From an uncultured Collinsella sp. (GTDB lineage: Bacteria > Actinomycetota > Coriobacteriia > Coriobacteriales > Coriobacteriaceae), in the NCBI GenBank assembly GCA_934654775.1, contig CAKUGR010000004.1, positions 96,213 through 160,212 on the forward strand: a stretch of 64,000 nucleotides of DNA, in the 5' to 3' direction. The notes under the pieces are model-generated. The model was not told where the DNA came from, ran no database searches, and was given only the letters and a program-made list of their open reading frames with translations. Positions within the stretch are counted from its first letter, which is position 1. Each line of letters opens with the position of its first letter. The translations under genes were made by a program, and so were the position numbers. This document shows, piece by piece, positions 38,800 to 47,954 of this stretch.

Positions 38800-41700
38800 A
38801 TGGCGAACACCCAGAACTATATTAATCACCTGCTGCAGAACACCGGCATTACGCCGGCGTGCAGTGAAGAAGAGCGCCTGGCTGCCGAGGATATCGCTCA
38901 GATTTTCCGCAACCACGGCTTTGACCCCGAGGTGCAGGAATTTAATGCTCCCGCGCCCAGCAGGTTGGCGTTTGCCGTTACCGGTATTCTGGCGTTTGCT
39001 GGCGCCCTGCTGATGGGCATCGGCGGCGGCATCGGCTTGGTCGGCACCTTGCTGGCCATTGTCGGTGCCGTGCTCTACGTGCTCGAGCGCACGGGGCATC
39101 CCGTGGTTTCGCGCCTGGGAAAAACCGGTGTGAGCCAAAATGTCATTGCCTATCACAAGGCCTCGGGCCCGCTTGCGTCTCCGCGCAACCGCCCGGTCGT
39201 CGTGGTGGCGCACTATGATTCCCCCCGTGCCGAGCTCCTCGCTCGCGAGCCCTACGCTCCGTATCGCGCGCTTATCGCCAAGCTCCTGCCTGTCGCCACG
39301 ATCGCACCCGCGGCTGTTGCCATCCTGCGTATCCTGCCGCTTCCCGGCGTGCTCAAGGTGCTGCTGTGGGTTGTCGCGATTCTGGCCTCCCTTGTGGCAC
39401 TGGCCAACGCCGCCAATATCATCTCCAACCGTTTTGTGCTTCCCTACACGTCTGGCGCGGTGTGCAACAAGTCCTCTGTTGCCGCCATGCTCGGTGTCAT
39501 GGACAACGTTGCTCCCTATCAGGGAGAAAACGAGTTCCCCGACGACATTCCATTCGATACCTATTTTGGCGAGCAGAAGCGTCGTGCCGAGGAAATGGCG
39601 CGTGCAGCGGCAGAGTATGCCGCGGCCCAGCAGCAAAACGACTACGGCAACACCATTGAATATGAGGAGCCCTCCTACGACGAGGACGAGTTTGGCCAGC
39701 CGGTGGCGCCTGACGATGTACCCGAGCAGGAAGAGGCTTTTGATGGACAGATCGATGGTTTTGAGGGTGCCTCTGCCGACGAGACGCTGATCGGCGTTAT
39801 CGCGCCCGAGACTCAAGACCAGACTGCCCAGGCCGAAGTGTCCACCGAGGAAAAGTCCACCGCCGAGCCGGCGGAGGAGCCCGCGGTGGCCGAAGTCGCC
39901 GAGCCCAAGCCCAAGCTCTATCGCAATGCCGCCGGCAATATCCGCTTTGGTTCGGATGCCATCCGTGCGCTCGGCATGCTGCCCGAGTCCTGCACGCTCG
40001 ATTACGAAGAGGGCGAGGAGCCGGCGTTTGAGCCGGAGCCTGCTCCTGTTGCACAGGAGCCTGAGCCCGCGGCCAATACGGCTGCTGCTCCCGCCGAGCC
40101 GGTCGCTGCCCCTGTTGCTGCCGCGGAGTCTGACGCAAAGCCCGCACTCGATCCTGCAGCCGGTCTGGATATTCTGGCACCTGCCGCTCCGGCACAGGTT
40201 GAAGACGAGACCGCCGACGAAGACTATGACGAGTATCCGCAGCGCGTGTCCTATGAGAGCGACACCGATTTCTCGGCCGAGATTCCCTCGACAACGCCTC
40301 ATGCCGATATCGCTTCCGCGTTCTCCTCGATTGGTGCCAGCGCTTCTAGCTTCTTTAAGGGTGCCTTTGCGAAGGGAAAGAAGTTCGTCGACGACTTTGA
40401 GGAAAAGCGCGCCGCTGCCCGCGAGGCCGCCGAGCGCGAGGCCATCGCCCAGCAGCAGGCCGCCGAGGCCGAGCGTGAGCGCGCGGCACAGGAGTTCGAG
40501 CAGAGCGAGGCCGAGCAGCCGGAGCCTGCCGATGTCGCCGACGCCACGACGTCCTTCGAGACACCGCAGCCGACGTCTGCTGACATTGCCGAGGCTACGA
40601 CGTCCTTCGAGGCGCAGCAGCCGGTTGACGGCACCATGTCGTTCGATGCCACGATGACGTTCGAGAAGCAGGGCACCGCAATTGCCGAGCCCCTTCCCAT
40701 CTCCGATGATGCCCAGGACGCCGCCGATGATTCGGTTGCCGATGAGGCCGATTCCGTTGAGACCAGCGCATCCGAGCAGGTCGAGGCTCCTGCTATGGAG
40801 CAGGAGTCCCCTGCGGTTGACGAGGCTCCCAAGACGGATGTGTCCAGGCCTTATTCTACGCAGATCTTTACCATGCCCGCGCCGAGCGACCCCGGTGCCA
40901 CGGTGGCCAATGTTGCTCCCACGCAGGACGAGACAGTTGACTCCCTCATGGCGCAGATTTCGTCTCAGGTGCCTCCGCGCCAGCAAATGAATATCCCCGA
41001 TCCTGCCTCCGCGCCTGCGCCCTCTTCGTCGCCGCTGGCCTCGGTCCCCGATCCGTCGCTGCCTTCGATGCAACAGGCCAACGTCGCGTCCCGCACGTCG
41101 CTGTTCGATCTTCCCGATCCTTCGGCACAGACAAATGATCCCTTTGCGACGGCGCAGGGCCCCGAGCCCACATCGGCACCGGTCGCGACCCCCATGCCCA
41201 TCTCCGCGGGCGCACAGCCGCTCGAGACCATCTCGGCTCCTGCTTCGGCGGGCGCCAAGCCGCAGAAGCGTGGCCTGGGTGGCCTGTTCGGTCGCAAAAA
41301 GAAGAACGAGCAGGACAGCATGAGCGACTGGCTGGGCGTCGAGGACGATTACGATGCCAAGAAGTCTGGCCGTGGCATCGGCTCGTGGGATAACTTCGAG
41401 GACGACGACGATGGCTGGAAGGGCGGCGCCACCTCCTCCGATGGCGCTTCTGCCGAAGATATGCTCTCGGCCGTTGCCTCCATGGGTGACGATGAGCTGC
41501 TCGGCCACGATATCTGGTTTGTCGCTACGGGCGCGTCCGATTGCGACGGTGCCGGCATGAGGGCGTTTTTGGCCTCGCATCGTGACAAGCTCCGCGGTGT
41601 GTTCTTCATCAACCTCGAGTCTGTCGGTGCCGGCAGGCTGTCGGTGGTAACGGTCGAGGGCGAGCAGCAGCTGTTCAAGGGCGATCGTCGCATCATGAAT

Positions 41701-41937
41701 CTTGTCAACAAGGTTTGTAAGTCGTTCCATGTCGATTGTGGCGCGTTCGAGATGCCCTATGCCAAGACTGATGCGTCCGCAGCGCTCGAGGCGAGCCGCC
41801 GCGCCCTTACGATCGCCGGCGTGGACGGCCCGCGCCTTGCCTGTGCTCGCACCGAGGATGACCTGCCGTACAACGTCAATCCGACCAATATCGCCACGGT
41901 GTCCGAGGTCGTGACTGAGGTCATTCGTCGTTCGTAG
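38800..41937 (+). CDS. Membrane-anchored, degenerate M28-like protein with giant low-complexity insert
   Basis: 1,045 residues. The N-terminal 240 carry two pairs of membrane helices (about 50-90 and 165-215) and the first half of an M28 peptidase-like fold, including HYDSP (an H-x-D zinc-ligand motif). Then about 650 residues are low complexity, rich in Ala, Glu, Pro, Asp and Ser, with repeats such as ATTSFE. The last 150 return to the M28 fold (IWFVATGASD, INLESVG, YNVNPTNIATV). The usual central Asp, the Glu-Glu pair and the last His of M28 appear replaced, so it may be catalytically dead. Start ATG 38800 after GGAG. Function unknown. Confidence 0.7.
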   Translation: MANTQNYINHLLQNTGITPACSEEERLAAEDIAQIFRNHGFDPEVQEFNAPAPSRLAFAVTGILAFAGALLMGIGGGIGLVGTLLAIVGAVLYVLERTGHPVVSRLGKTGVSQNVIAYHKASGPLASPRNRPVVVVAHYDSPRAELLAREPYAPYRALIAKLLPVATIAPAAVAILRILPLPGVLKVLLWVVAILASLVALANAANIISNRFVLPYTSGAVCNKSSVAAMLGVMDNVAPYQGENEFPDDIPFDTYFGEQKRRAEEMARAAAEYAAAQQQNDYGNTIEYEEPSYDEDEFGQPVAPDDVPEQEEAFDGQIDGFEGASADETLIGVIAPETQDQTAQAEVSTEEKSTAEPAEEPAVAEVAEPKPKLYRNAAGNIRFGSDAIRALGMLPESCTLDYEEGEEPAFEPEPAPVAQEPEPAANTAAAPAEPVAAPVAAAESDAKPALDPAAGLDILAPAAPAQVEDETADEDYDEYPQRVSYESDTDFSAEIPSTTPHADIASAFSSIGASASSFFKGAFAKGKKFVDDFEEKRAAAREAAEREAIAQQQAAEAERERAAQEFEQSEAEQPEPADVADATTSFETPQPTSADIAEATTSFEAQQPVDGTMSFDATMTFEKQGTAIAEPLPISDDAQDAADDSVADEADSVETSASEQVEAPAMEQESPAVDEAPKTDVSRPYSTQIFTMPAPSDPGATVANVAPTQDETVDSLMAQISSQVPPRQQMNIPDPASAPAPSSSPLASVPDPSLPSMQQANVASRTSLFDLPDPSAQTNDPFATAQGPEPTSAPVATPMPISAGAQPLETISAPASAGAKPQKRGLGGLFGRKKKNEQDSMSDWLGVEDDYDAKKSGRGIGSWDNFEDDDDGWKGGATSSDGASAEDMLSAVASMGDDELLGHDIWFVATGASDCDGAGMRAFLASHRDKLRGVFFINLESVGAGRLSVVTVEGEQQLFKGDRRIMNLVNKVCKSFHVDCGAFEMPYAKTDASAALEASRRALTIAGVDGPRLACARTEDDLPYNVNPTNIATVSEVVTEVIRRS

Positions 41938-41959
41938 ACAGACCCGCTAAGGAGTCAGC

Positions 41960-42178
41960 GTGTTTTCGTACATCAAGCGCCATTGGCCCATCTATCTGAT
42001 CTTGACCCTGATCGCTATCGCACTGGGTTTTGGGGCTGCGTATGTCGTTGGCGTTAAGGGCTCGACGCCCGAGACAACGATGAACGAAGAGGTGGAGCAA
42101 GAGCAAAGCTTGGGTGCCGACGGTATCTCCGAGTCCGATCAGGCGGCTATCGATGGCGGGTCGTCATCTGCTGAATAG
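41960..42178 (+). CDS. Small membrane protein
   Basis: A 72-residue protein with one hydrophobic helix (about residues 9-31) and a Glu/Ser-rich C-terminal tail. The GTG at 41960 follows AAGGAG at about five bases and lies 22 bases after the M28-like gene, so they are probably co-transcribed. The tail is likely outside the cell if the Arg/Lys-rich start stays inside. No family recognised. Confidence 0.7.
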   Translation: MFSYIKRHWPIYLILTLIAIALGFGAAYVVGVKGSTPETTMNEEVEQEQSLGADGISESDQAAIDGGSSSAE

Positions 42179-42198
42179 CCGATCCCTCGTCTATGCCT

Positions 42199-42236
42199 AA
42201 AGCGGGCGAGCCGGGAGACTGGCTCGCCCGCTTTTT
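42199..42236. terminator. Bidirectional terminator
   Basis: AAAGCGGGCGAGCC is inverted as GGCTCGCCCGCTTT with TTTTT after it on the plus strand. It lies between two convergent genes. Confidence 0.9.
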
Positions 42237-42243
42237 CATCGTG

Positions 42244-45200
42244 CTAGCGCTTCTTTGGGAACGACCCAAGGCGAGCGAACCATATGGCTGTAGCGCCCGA
42301 GGTTAGGAGCGCGGTGATGCATGCGGCGATGGGAACAGATCCCGTTGCCGGCAGGTCCTGGGGTAGAGCGCATCGTTGGATGACGCGGTCCTCATCATGT
42401 GCCTCGAGCTTATCGCCGCCGCCGTTGCGGCAAAGATCGACACGTGCGCTGTTGGTGAGTGCGGTTTGGGGCGTATAGGACGGCGTTGCCTGCATATGTA
42501 CGACTGCACCCCGGGCATCCGAGCTAAGGACTGCCTTGGCATCGTCGAGATCGTCGTGTTCGTCTTTGAGATCGTCGCGGGTCCAAGAGTCCGCATCGCT
42601 TCTGGTCGTAAAGTCGGCAGATACCGCACCGTATTCAAATCGAATGCCCGTGATGCTGGTGCCGTCCGCAAGATCAAGCTCTTTCGTTTCGAGCGTGACG
42701 GACTCTGTCGTCGAGACGTCGGCTTTCCATAGGTGCCACCCGTCGTAATCGACGAGACGCACATCGTCGCCCAGAAGCTTTGTAACCTTTTCCGTTTCGA
42801 GCCAAGGATTGCGATGCCCGTCGTCAAGCGTTGCATTGACCTGCTTGCCCGTATCGCTTGTTCCTGCCGGAGACGTTCGATACCACACGTTGCACAGCCC
42901 GTTTAGATCACCGACTGCAAGAGGGGTTTCGACGGCAACAAGTTTCGCTGCGCCATCCTTGGCGCACTCAAGGTCGTCGGTGATGGTTAACTCGTCGACC
43001 CAGGTGCTCGACTCGTTTTTGGCGTCGATGGTATAGCAGAAGGTACCTTGTGTATTGGCCCGTGCTTTGGCTCGGTTTTTTCCGTCGCCGTTGGCAACGA
43101 GTTTGCTAATGACTGGCTGTGCAATCTCTTGGCGCTTATCGACGCTTCCCTTGATCTCGATGGGGGTATCCTTCATGGCAATGGTTTGAACTTCTCCCGT
43201 GGCCTTTACTTCAAACGTTATCTCTTCGGCAAGGTCGTAGGTACGCGGGGACATCGTTTCGCGCAGGGTGTAGGTGCCGGGTGAAAGGTGCTCAATATGG
43301 TGCGGCTTATCGGATGAAGTCCAGGAATCGATTTCGTTACCATTGGAGTCGCAGAGGACAAGTTTGGCGCCTGTCACTTCCTGCTCTCCGGTCGCGTCGA
43401 CTTTTGAGATGTCGATTTTGGTGTAGTCATTGGAAACGTCAAGGTGCGCTTCGATCACGGGTGTTTGCTGGTCGGCGTATGATAGCTCAACGGTATGTGA
43501 GGTCGGGTTGAGCAGGTAGCCTTCGGGCGCTTGTGTCTCGACGACCTCGTAGGTGGCAGTGCCGCATCCCAGCGAAAGATGGTCGGCTCGCGCATATCCC
43601 CGTTCGTCGGTTGTAACGGCGACGACGGTTTCGCCATCCAGGGCGACGATGCTGCCGTCGGGTCGCACGATATCGCCGACGGCGCGGATGTCAAACGTGG
43701 TTCCGACGAGGGTATGCCCATCTACGGCATCCGTCTTGACGATTTCGATGCTTCCGGTTGCGGCTTCGTCGTAAAACGAGGCAACGGCGACCGGTGTTAG
43801 ATTTTTGTCGGCGGGAATCGTTATCTCCAGATCTTCTCCGCGCAGATACGGCTCCTTTGCCGCGGCCTCGCGAACGTAATACGTTCCGGGGATAAGTGAT
43901 TCGGGCAGCGTGACGGCGCCGGCTGCATCGGTTGTGAAGGTGTTCATAACATGGTGGGCCGGATACCAGCATGTTTGCGAGACAGGCTCGTGGTGGCTAT
44001 CGAGCAGCTGAAACGTAAAGCCGGCGAGCGGTACGGTGCCACCGGTCTGGGCATCACGTTTTACGATTTGGAGATGCGTCGATAGGGCATGGTTATCGAT
44101 GATGTACTGAAGCTCGGCACCGTCTGCGATCTGCTCCACCGTGACGGTCCAATCTCCCGCCTGCTTAAATCCCTCGGGGACCGTGTCTGCAACTTCGCGA
44201 ACAGTGTAGCCCGCGCGATCGTAGGGAATGGCGCCATGGACGCCGCTCACGCGCGCGCCAGCGCCAAACCATGCATCTGTCTGGTCTTTGGTGGATGCAA
44301 AGCCGTAAACGTTTGTGGTCAGGTTGCCGACGACTTGTTGGGAGCTATTGCTGACAACTTCAAAGACGACGCCTTCCGCCGGCTGTTCAATACCGGACCC
44401 GTCGTTATCGCCGCGGTCCTTAAACTTCGAGATTTCAAGGTCAAAGGCGATGGGGATGTTAGGGATACGACTCTCGAGTTCAACGACGCCCGTATCGCCG
44501 ATCTGATCGGCGCCGACGGTGTAGCTCCAGCTGTCGTTTGAAATCAGATAGCCCTCGGGCGCTTTCGATTCGTAGATGGTAAAGGAACCCAGAGGGACGT
44601 CGTTGAGGGTCGCCCGCCCGTTTTCGTCGGTCGTAAGGGTGCGAGTCCAGCCGGGAGTTGATTGCGAGACGCAGGTGAACTCTGCACCCGCAAGCGATGC
44701 TCCAACTTGGGGACCGGCATTCGTGGCGGCATCGATCTTTACAATGCGCAAAGTGATGGTTCCGGGCTGCTCATCGATGGTGACATACCCGCCGCTGTCC
44801 GAGGTGGTGAAGGCTATGCGGTCGCCCCGAGGGATATAGCCTACCGGGGCTTTGGTTTCGACCAGGTAATATGCCGTATTGGGCAGAAGTGTCGCCTGTG
44901 CGCGACCGTTGTCGTCCATCTGAATGGTGCCGACGCGTGCACCACCCGCACTCTCAAAGATATCGAAGGTCGCGCCGCCGAGCTTGTAGGTGTCATTTCC
45001 GGCGGTGATGGTGGCGTTAGACGATTGTTTTTGGAATGATACGGAGACGGCGGGCAGAACATAGAGCATGTCCTGATGTCGGCCCTCGCCCGAGACCGGA
45101 CCGTGATAACGCCTGGCCCGATGCGGTGCGGCCTTAATGGCCCCGGACTTGGCGCTGTCGTAGAGCCAGCGTGCCGCCGCTACCGCCTCGGCGTTTTCGT

Positions 45201-45675
45201 AAAACCTGCCGCTTCGGGCAACGCCCTTACTGTTCGTATACGAATAGGTGCCATCGGGACGCGTGGTTCCATTGAGCATCCACACGGCAATTTGGGTGGC
45301 GGCGCGGGCAAGATCGGGCGAAAGGTTGTGGCCGCCAAAGGACGTGCTGGAGGGGTATCCATGGCAGACGATGGCGGCAAATTCGTCATCGAGCCACGTC
45401 CAGCCCTGGTTATATGTGCGCCATGCTCCTCCCGGTTTGCTAGGGCCGGGATATTCTTGGTTCATGCAGTACGAAATCGAGGTGTCTTGTGCCTCGTATC
45501 TGCCGACACCAAAGGGGCCACAATCGTCGCTTATGGTGCGGAAATTAAGGGCATCGCTTCCATCGACGGCGAGCGCAACCCCCGGGACCAGGCAACCGAT
45601 CAGGAAAAAGAGGAGCAGGAGCAGCGGACCTGTTGCGATTGCGCTGTGGACAGAGTGCGTGGGTGCGTTGGACAT
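42244..45675 (-). CDS. Thioester/Cna-B repeat surface adhesin with LPATG anchor
   Basis: 1,143 residues. A signal peptide (about 1-37) is followed by a thioester-type domain with the Cys of YCMNQ (about Cys70) and Gln of TQIAVW (about Gln128), which in such domains form an internal bond able to attach covalently to host molecules. Then come about six Cna-B/SpaA-like domains (for example DIFES, YLVETKAPVGY, IYESKAPEGY, YVREAA, VVETQAPEGY, TLRETMSP) that are usually locked by isopeptide bonds. A larger domain precedes the sortase signal LPATG (about 1108-1112), a membrane helix and KKR. No sortase gene is in the window. Host target unknown. Confidence 0.88.
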   Translation of the reverse strand: MSNAPTHSVHSAIATGPLLLLLFFLIGCLVPGVALAVDGSDALNFRTISDDCGPFGVGRYEAQDTSISYCMNQEYPGPSKPGGAWRTYNQGWTWLDDEFAAIVCHGYPSSTSFGGHNLSPDLARAATQIAVWMLNGTTRPDGTYSYTNSKGVARSGRFYENAEAVAAARWLYDSAKSGAIKAAPHRARRYHGPVSGEGRHQDMLYVLPAVSVSFQKQSSNATITAGNDTYKLGGATFDIFESAGGARVGTIQMDDNGRAQATLLPNTAYYLVETKAPVGYIPRGDRIAFTTSDSGGYVTIDEQPGTITLRIVKIDAATNAGPQVGASLAGAEFTCVSQSTPGWTRTLTTDENGRATLNDVPLGSFTIYESKAPEGYLISNDSWSYTVGADQIGDTGVVELESRIPNIPIAFDLEISKFKDRGDNDGSGIEQPAEGVVFEVVSNSSQQVVGNLTTNVYGFASTKDQTDAWFGAGARVSGVHGAIPYDRAGYTVREVADTVPEGFKQAGDWTVTVEQIADGAELQYIIDNHALSTHLQIVKRDAQTGGTVPLAGFTFQLLDSHHEPVSQTCWYPAHHVMNTFTTDAAGAVTLPESLIPGTYYVREAAAKEPYLRGEDLEITIPADKNLTPVAVASFYDEAATGSIEIVKTDAVDGHTLVGTTFDIRAVGDIVRPDGSIVALDGETVVAVTTDERGYARADHLSLGCGTATYEVVETQAPEGYLLNPTSHTVELSYADQQTPVIEAHLDVSNDYTKIDISKVDATGEQEVTGAKLVLCDSNGNEIDSWTSSDKPHHIEHLSPGTYTLRETMSPRTYDLAEEITFEVKATGEVQTIAMKDTPIEIKGSVDKRQEIAQPVISKLVANGDGKNRAKARANTQGTFCYTIDAKNESSTWVDELTITDDLECAKDGAAKLVAVETPLAVGDLNGLCNVWYRTSPAGTSDTGKQVNATLDDGHRNPWLETEKVTKLLGDDVRLVDYDGWHLWKADVSTTESVTLETKELDLADGTSITGIRFEYGAVSADFTTRSDADSWTRDDLKDEHDDLDDAKAVLSSDARGAVVHMQATPSYTPQTALTNSARVDLCRNGGGDKLEAHDEDRVIQRCALPQDLPATGSVPIAACITALLTSGATAIWFARLGSFPKKR

Positions 45676-45975
45676 GGCTGCTCCTTATCCCTCGTGCGCC
45701 GCACGGGGAGGCCGCGGCGCTTGGGATGAGGCTACCGCCATGGTTCATGCGGGTAAGTACCGGAAGCCGACCAAAAGCTTGCCCGATTTCTGACAAATCG
45801 AGCTCAAATACAACAATCAGATAAAAACGCAGGTAGAAGTAAATGAAAAAGACCCTCACGGGTCCTTGTCTCCATTTATTTATGAAGTTATGGAAATAAA
45901 TTCATAAACTAAACAAGAATAAAGATACGTGGATCGATGTGAAGACGATAATCTCACATCGATCCACGTACAAGT
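45676..45975. other. Gap between adhesin and sugar-acid operon
   Basis: Three hundred bases, AT-richer than the surroundings. It must hold the adhesin promoter, which I could not place with confidence, and the terminator-like repeat at 45926-45970. No gene is supported. Confidence 0.55.
45926..45970 (-). terminator. Perfect 17-bp inverted repeat after the aldolase gene
   Basis: TACGTGGATCGATGTGA (45926-45942) is perfectly inverted at 45954-45970, five bases past the aldolase stop. On the minus strand it is followed by TCTTTATTCTT, so it probably ends the sugar-acid operon. Confidence 0.75.
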
Positions 45976-46854
45976 CTAGGACAGGAGCTGTTCGATTGTT
46001 GCCTTTTGGTCATCACTGGCCTGTATGGCGGGATCAAAGATCGCGGTCGAGATTGGAAGACCCTTTATATTGACCGCTACTTTGATGGCAGATATAAACA
46101 AATCGCAGGCGTCGTAGACGGCCATGAGCGACGAGATGCGCTTGGCGCACTCGATGGCGGTCGCGAAGTCGCCTGCCTGGTAGGCGCCGTGCAGCCTCAC
46201 AAAGAGCTCGGGTTCCACGTTGGTGAGACCACACAGAACGCCGTTGCCGCCGCTCGCGCGGTTGACCAGGTAGTACTCGTCGAAGCCGGAAAGGACCGAG
46301 AACTCGGGGTTGACCTTGCGGACGGCGCGGATGACCTTGCGCGTGTGGCTGATGGTGTCGACCGTGTCCTTGATACCGCAGATATTCGGATGGGCGGCGG
46401 CGAGCCTGGCCACGAGCTCGGGCGACAGGTCGGTGCCGGTGCGCGCCGGAAAGTTGTATAGCACGACGGGCAGGTCGGTGGCGTCTGCGATGCCACCAAA
46501 GTACTTTTCGGCAGCGTCGTCGGTGGGCCCGAAGTAGTACGGCGAGACCGCCAGAACCGCGTCGGCACCGGCCTTCTGGGCATAGCGCGTGAGTTCGAGG
46601 ACGTTGTCGTAGGTGGTGTCACCCACGCCGACGAAGACCTTCATGCGGCCGGCGACCCGCTCGACGGCAAAGTCGACGACCGACTTCTTGTCCTCGAGGC
46701 TCACGCTGTAGAACTCGCCGATGCTGCCAAACAGCAGCACACCGTTGATGCCCGCGTCGGCCAGGTGGTCCAAGTGCCTGCCCCACAGCACGTAGTCGAT
46801 CTTTCCATCATCGTCGGTGATGGTGATGGAGGGGCAGAAGACTCCCTCAAACAT
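45976..46854 (-). CDS. DapA/NanA-family aldolase or synthase
   Basis: A 292-residue TIM-barrel enzyme of the DHDPS/N-acetylneuraminate-lyase family. The Schiff-base Lys is in CGIKDT (about Lys162), the catalytic Tyr in YNFPARTG (about Tyr133) and the carboxylate loop reads GSIGEF (about 43-48) instead of GTTGE. Because it is in an operon with a UxaA-type dehydratase, cleavage of a 2-keto-3-deoxy sugar acid to pyruvate is more likely than lysine synthesis. Last gene of the operon. Confidence 0.85.
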   Translation of the reverse strand: MFEGVFCPSITITDDDGKIDYVLWGRHLDHLADAGINGVLLFGSIGEFYSVSLEDKKSVVDFAVERVAGRMKVFVGVGDTTYDNVLELTRYAQKAGADAVLAVSPYYFGPTDDAAEKYFGGIADATDLPVVLYNFPARTGTDLSPELVARLAAAHPNICGIKDTVDTISHTRKVIRAVRKVNPEFSVLSGFDEYYLVNRASGGNGVLCGLTNVEPELFVRLHGAYQAGDFATAIECAKRISSLMAVYDACDLFISAIKVAVNIKGLPISTAIFDPAIQASDDQKATIEQLLS

Positions 46855-46911
46855 GTGTCACTCGCTTTCCGGGGTCACACCCCCACGAATCTCTGCACTG
46901 CCGAGAAGGAC

Positions 46912-47823
46912 CTAGAGGTAGTAGGCTTTGACGGCGTTATCGTAGAAGACACCCTGCTTCTCGGCGTCGGTGAAGAGGTCGGAGTCCTCGATGAAGCTAT
47001 AGAGGTCCTTGTAGTCGAACTTGGTGAGGACGCAGGGGGAGTCGGTGCCCCAGATGATCTTCTCGGCGCCCAGGACGTCCTTCGCCATCGCGATGTACTC
47101 GAGTGCGGTGGGATACGGGTAGGCCTCGGGAGCGACGTTCCAGGGCAGCGCGGAGAGATCGACCCAGACGTTATCGTGGGCGAGGTACGGAAGCGCGCAC
47201 TTGAGGACGTCGCCGTCCTTAAGGGACGGGGCGAGCAGGTGGCAGACGACAATGTGCAGGCCGGGGTACTTCTTGGCCAGGCGATACACAGCCTCGGGCT
47301 GGCAGCTGGACTGGTTGGGGCTGCCGATGTCGAGCACCAGGGTGGCGTCCTCGACCTGGGCGATCCTGTCGATGAGGACAGTCATCTCGGGGCCGTCGAC
47401 CGCGAAATCGCGGTGGTAGCCGGAAAGGCCGCCGCCCACAGAGACCTCGAACTTGAAGACGTGGGCGTGCAGATCGTTGATGAAGTGCTCGAGGATCTGC
47501 TGAGCGCAGCGGCAGAAGGGGTCGAGCATGACCGCGGCTTTGAAGCGGTCAGGGTACTTCTCGGCGCATTCCATGGCGTACTCGTTCTGCAGGCCGTACA
47601 GGACGCCCTGCAACAGGATGGCCTTCTCGACGTCGTTTTCGTCCATGACGTCCATGAAGGTCTCAACGAGATACTCCTTGTCTCCCTTGCCTTCGGGGAT
47701 GATACGGAACTCTTCGCCGGTGGCCCAGCGACAATTGCCGTTGCCTAGGGGGCGCAGCTCTCCGGCCTTGCCCATGGAGCCGATGTGGTCAAAGACGTGG
47801 GCGTGTGCGTCGATCTTCTTCAT
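46912..47823 (-). CDS. Amidohydrolase-2 family metal-dependent hydrolase
   Basis: A 303-residue TIM-barrel protein of the amidohydrolase-2 family (PF04909-like). The N-terminal metal motif DAHAHVFDH (about residues 5-13), a central HIVVCHL stretch and the C-terminal GTDSPC metal Asp are all visible. Members include lactonases and decarboxylases of sugar-acid and aromatic pathways. In this operon a lactone-opening role is plausible but unproven. It starts 130 bases downstream of the EIIC stop. Confidence 0.82.
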   Translation of the reverse strand: MKKIDAHAHVFDHIGSMGKAGELRPLGNGNCRWATGEEFRIIPEGKGDKEYLVETFMDVMDENDVEKAILLQGVLYGLQNEYAMECAEKYPDRFKAAVMLDPFCRCAQQILEHFINDLHAHVFKFEVSVGGGLSGYHRDFAVDGPEMTVLIDRIAQVEDATLVLDIGSPNQSSCQPEAVYRLAKKYPGLHIVVCHLLAPSLKDGDVLKCALPYLAHDNVWVDLSALPWNVAPEAYPYPTALEYIAMAKDVLGAEKIIWGTDSPCVLTKFDYKDLYSFIEDSDLFTDAEKQGVFYDNAVKAYYL

Positions 47824-47954
47824 TTTGTTCTCCTTGCGTCAAGCAATGTCTAATGGATATATGGTCAGTGACGGATACGCTTTGCTGCCAGGTGGGCACC
47901 ACCTCCAGTCGAACCCGCAGGCGCGGGAAATAGAGTGGCCTTGCAATCCGGACG

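Noticed and set aside
38749-41730. 993-codon frame opposite the M28-like gene
   Set aside because: Arg/Gly/Leu-rich shadow of the low-complexity insert with no domain or start signal.
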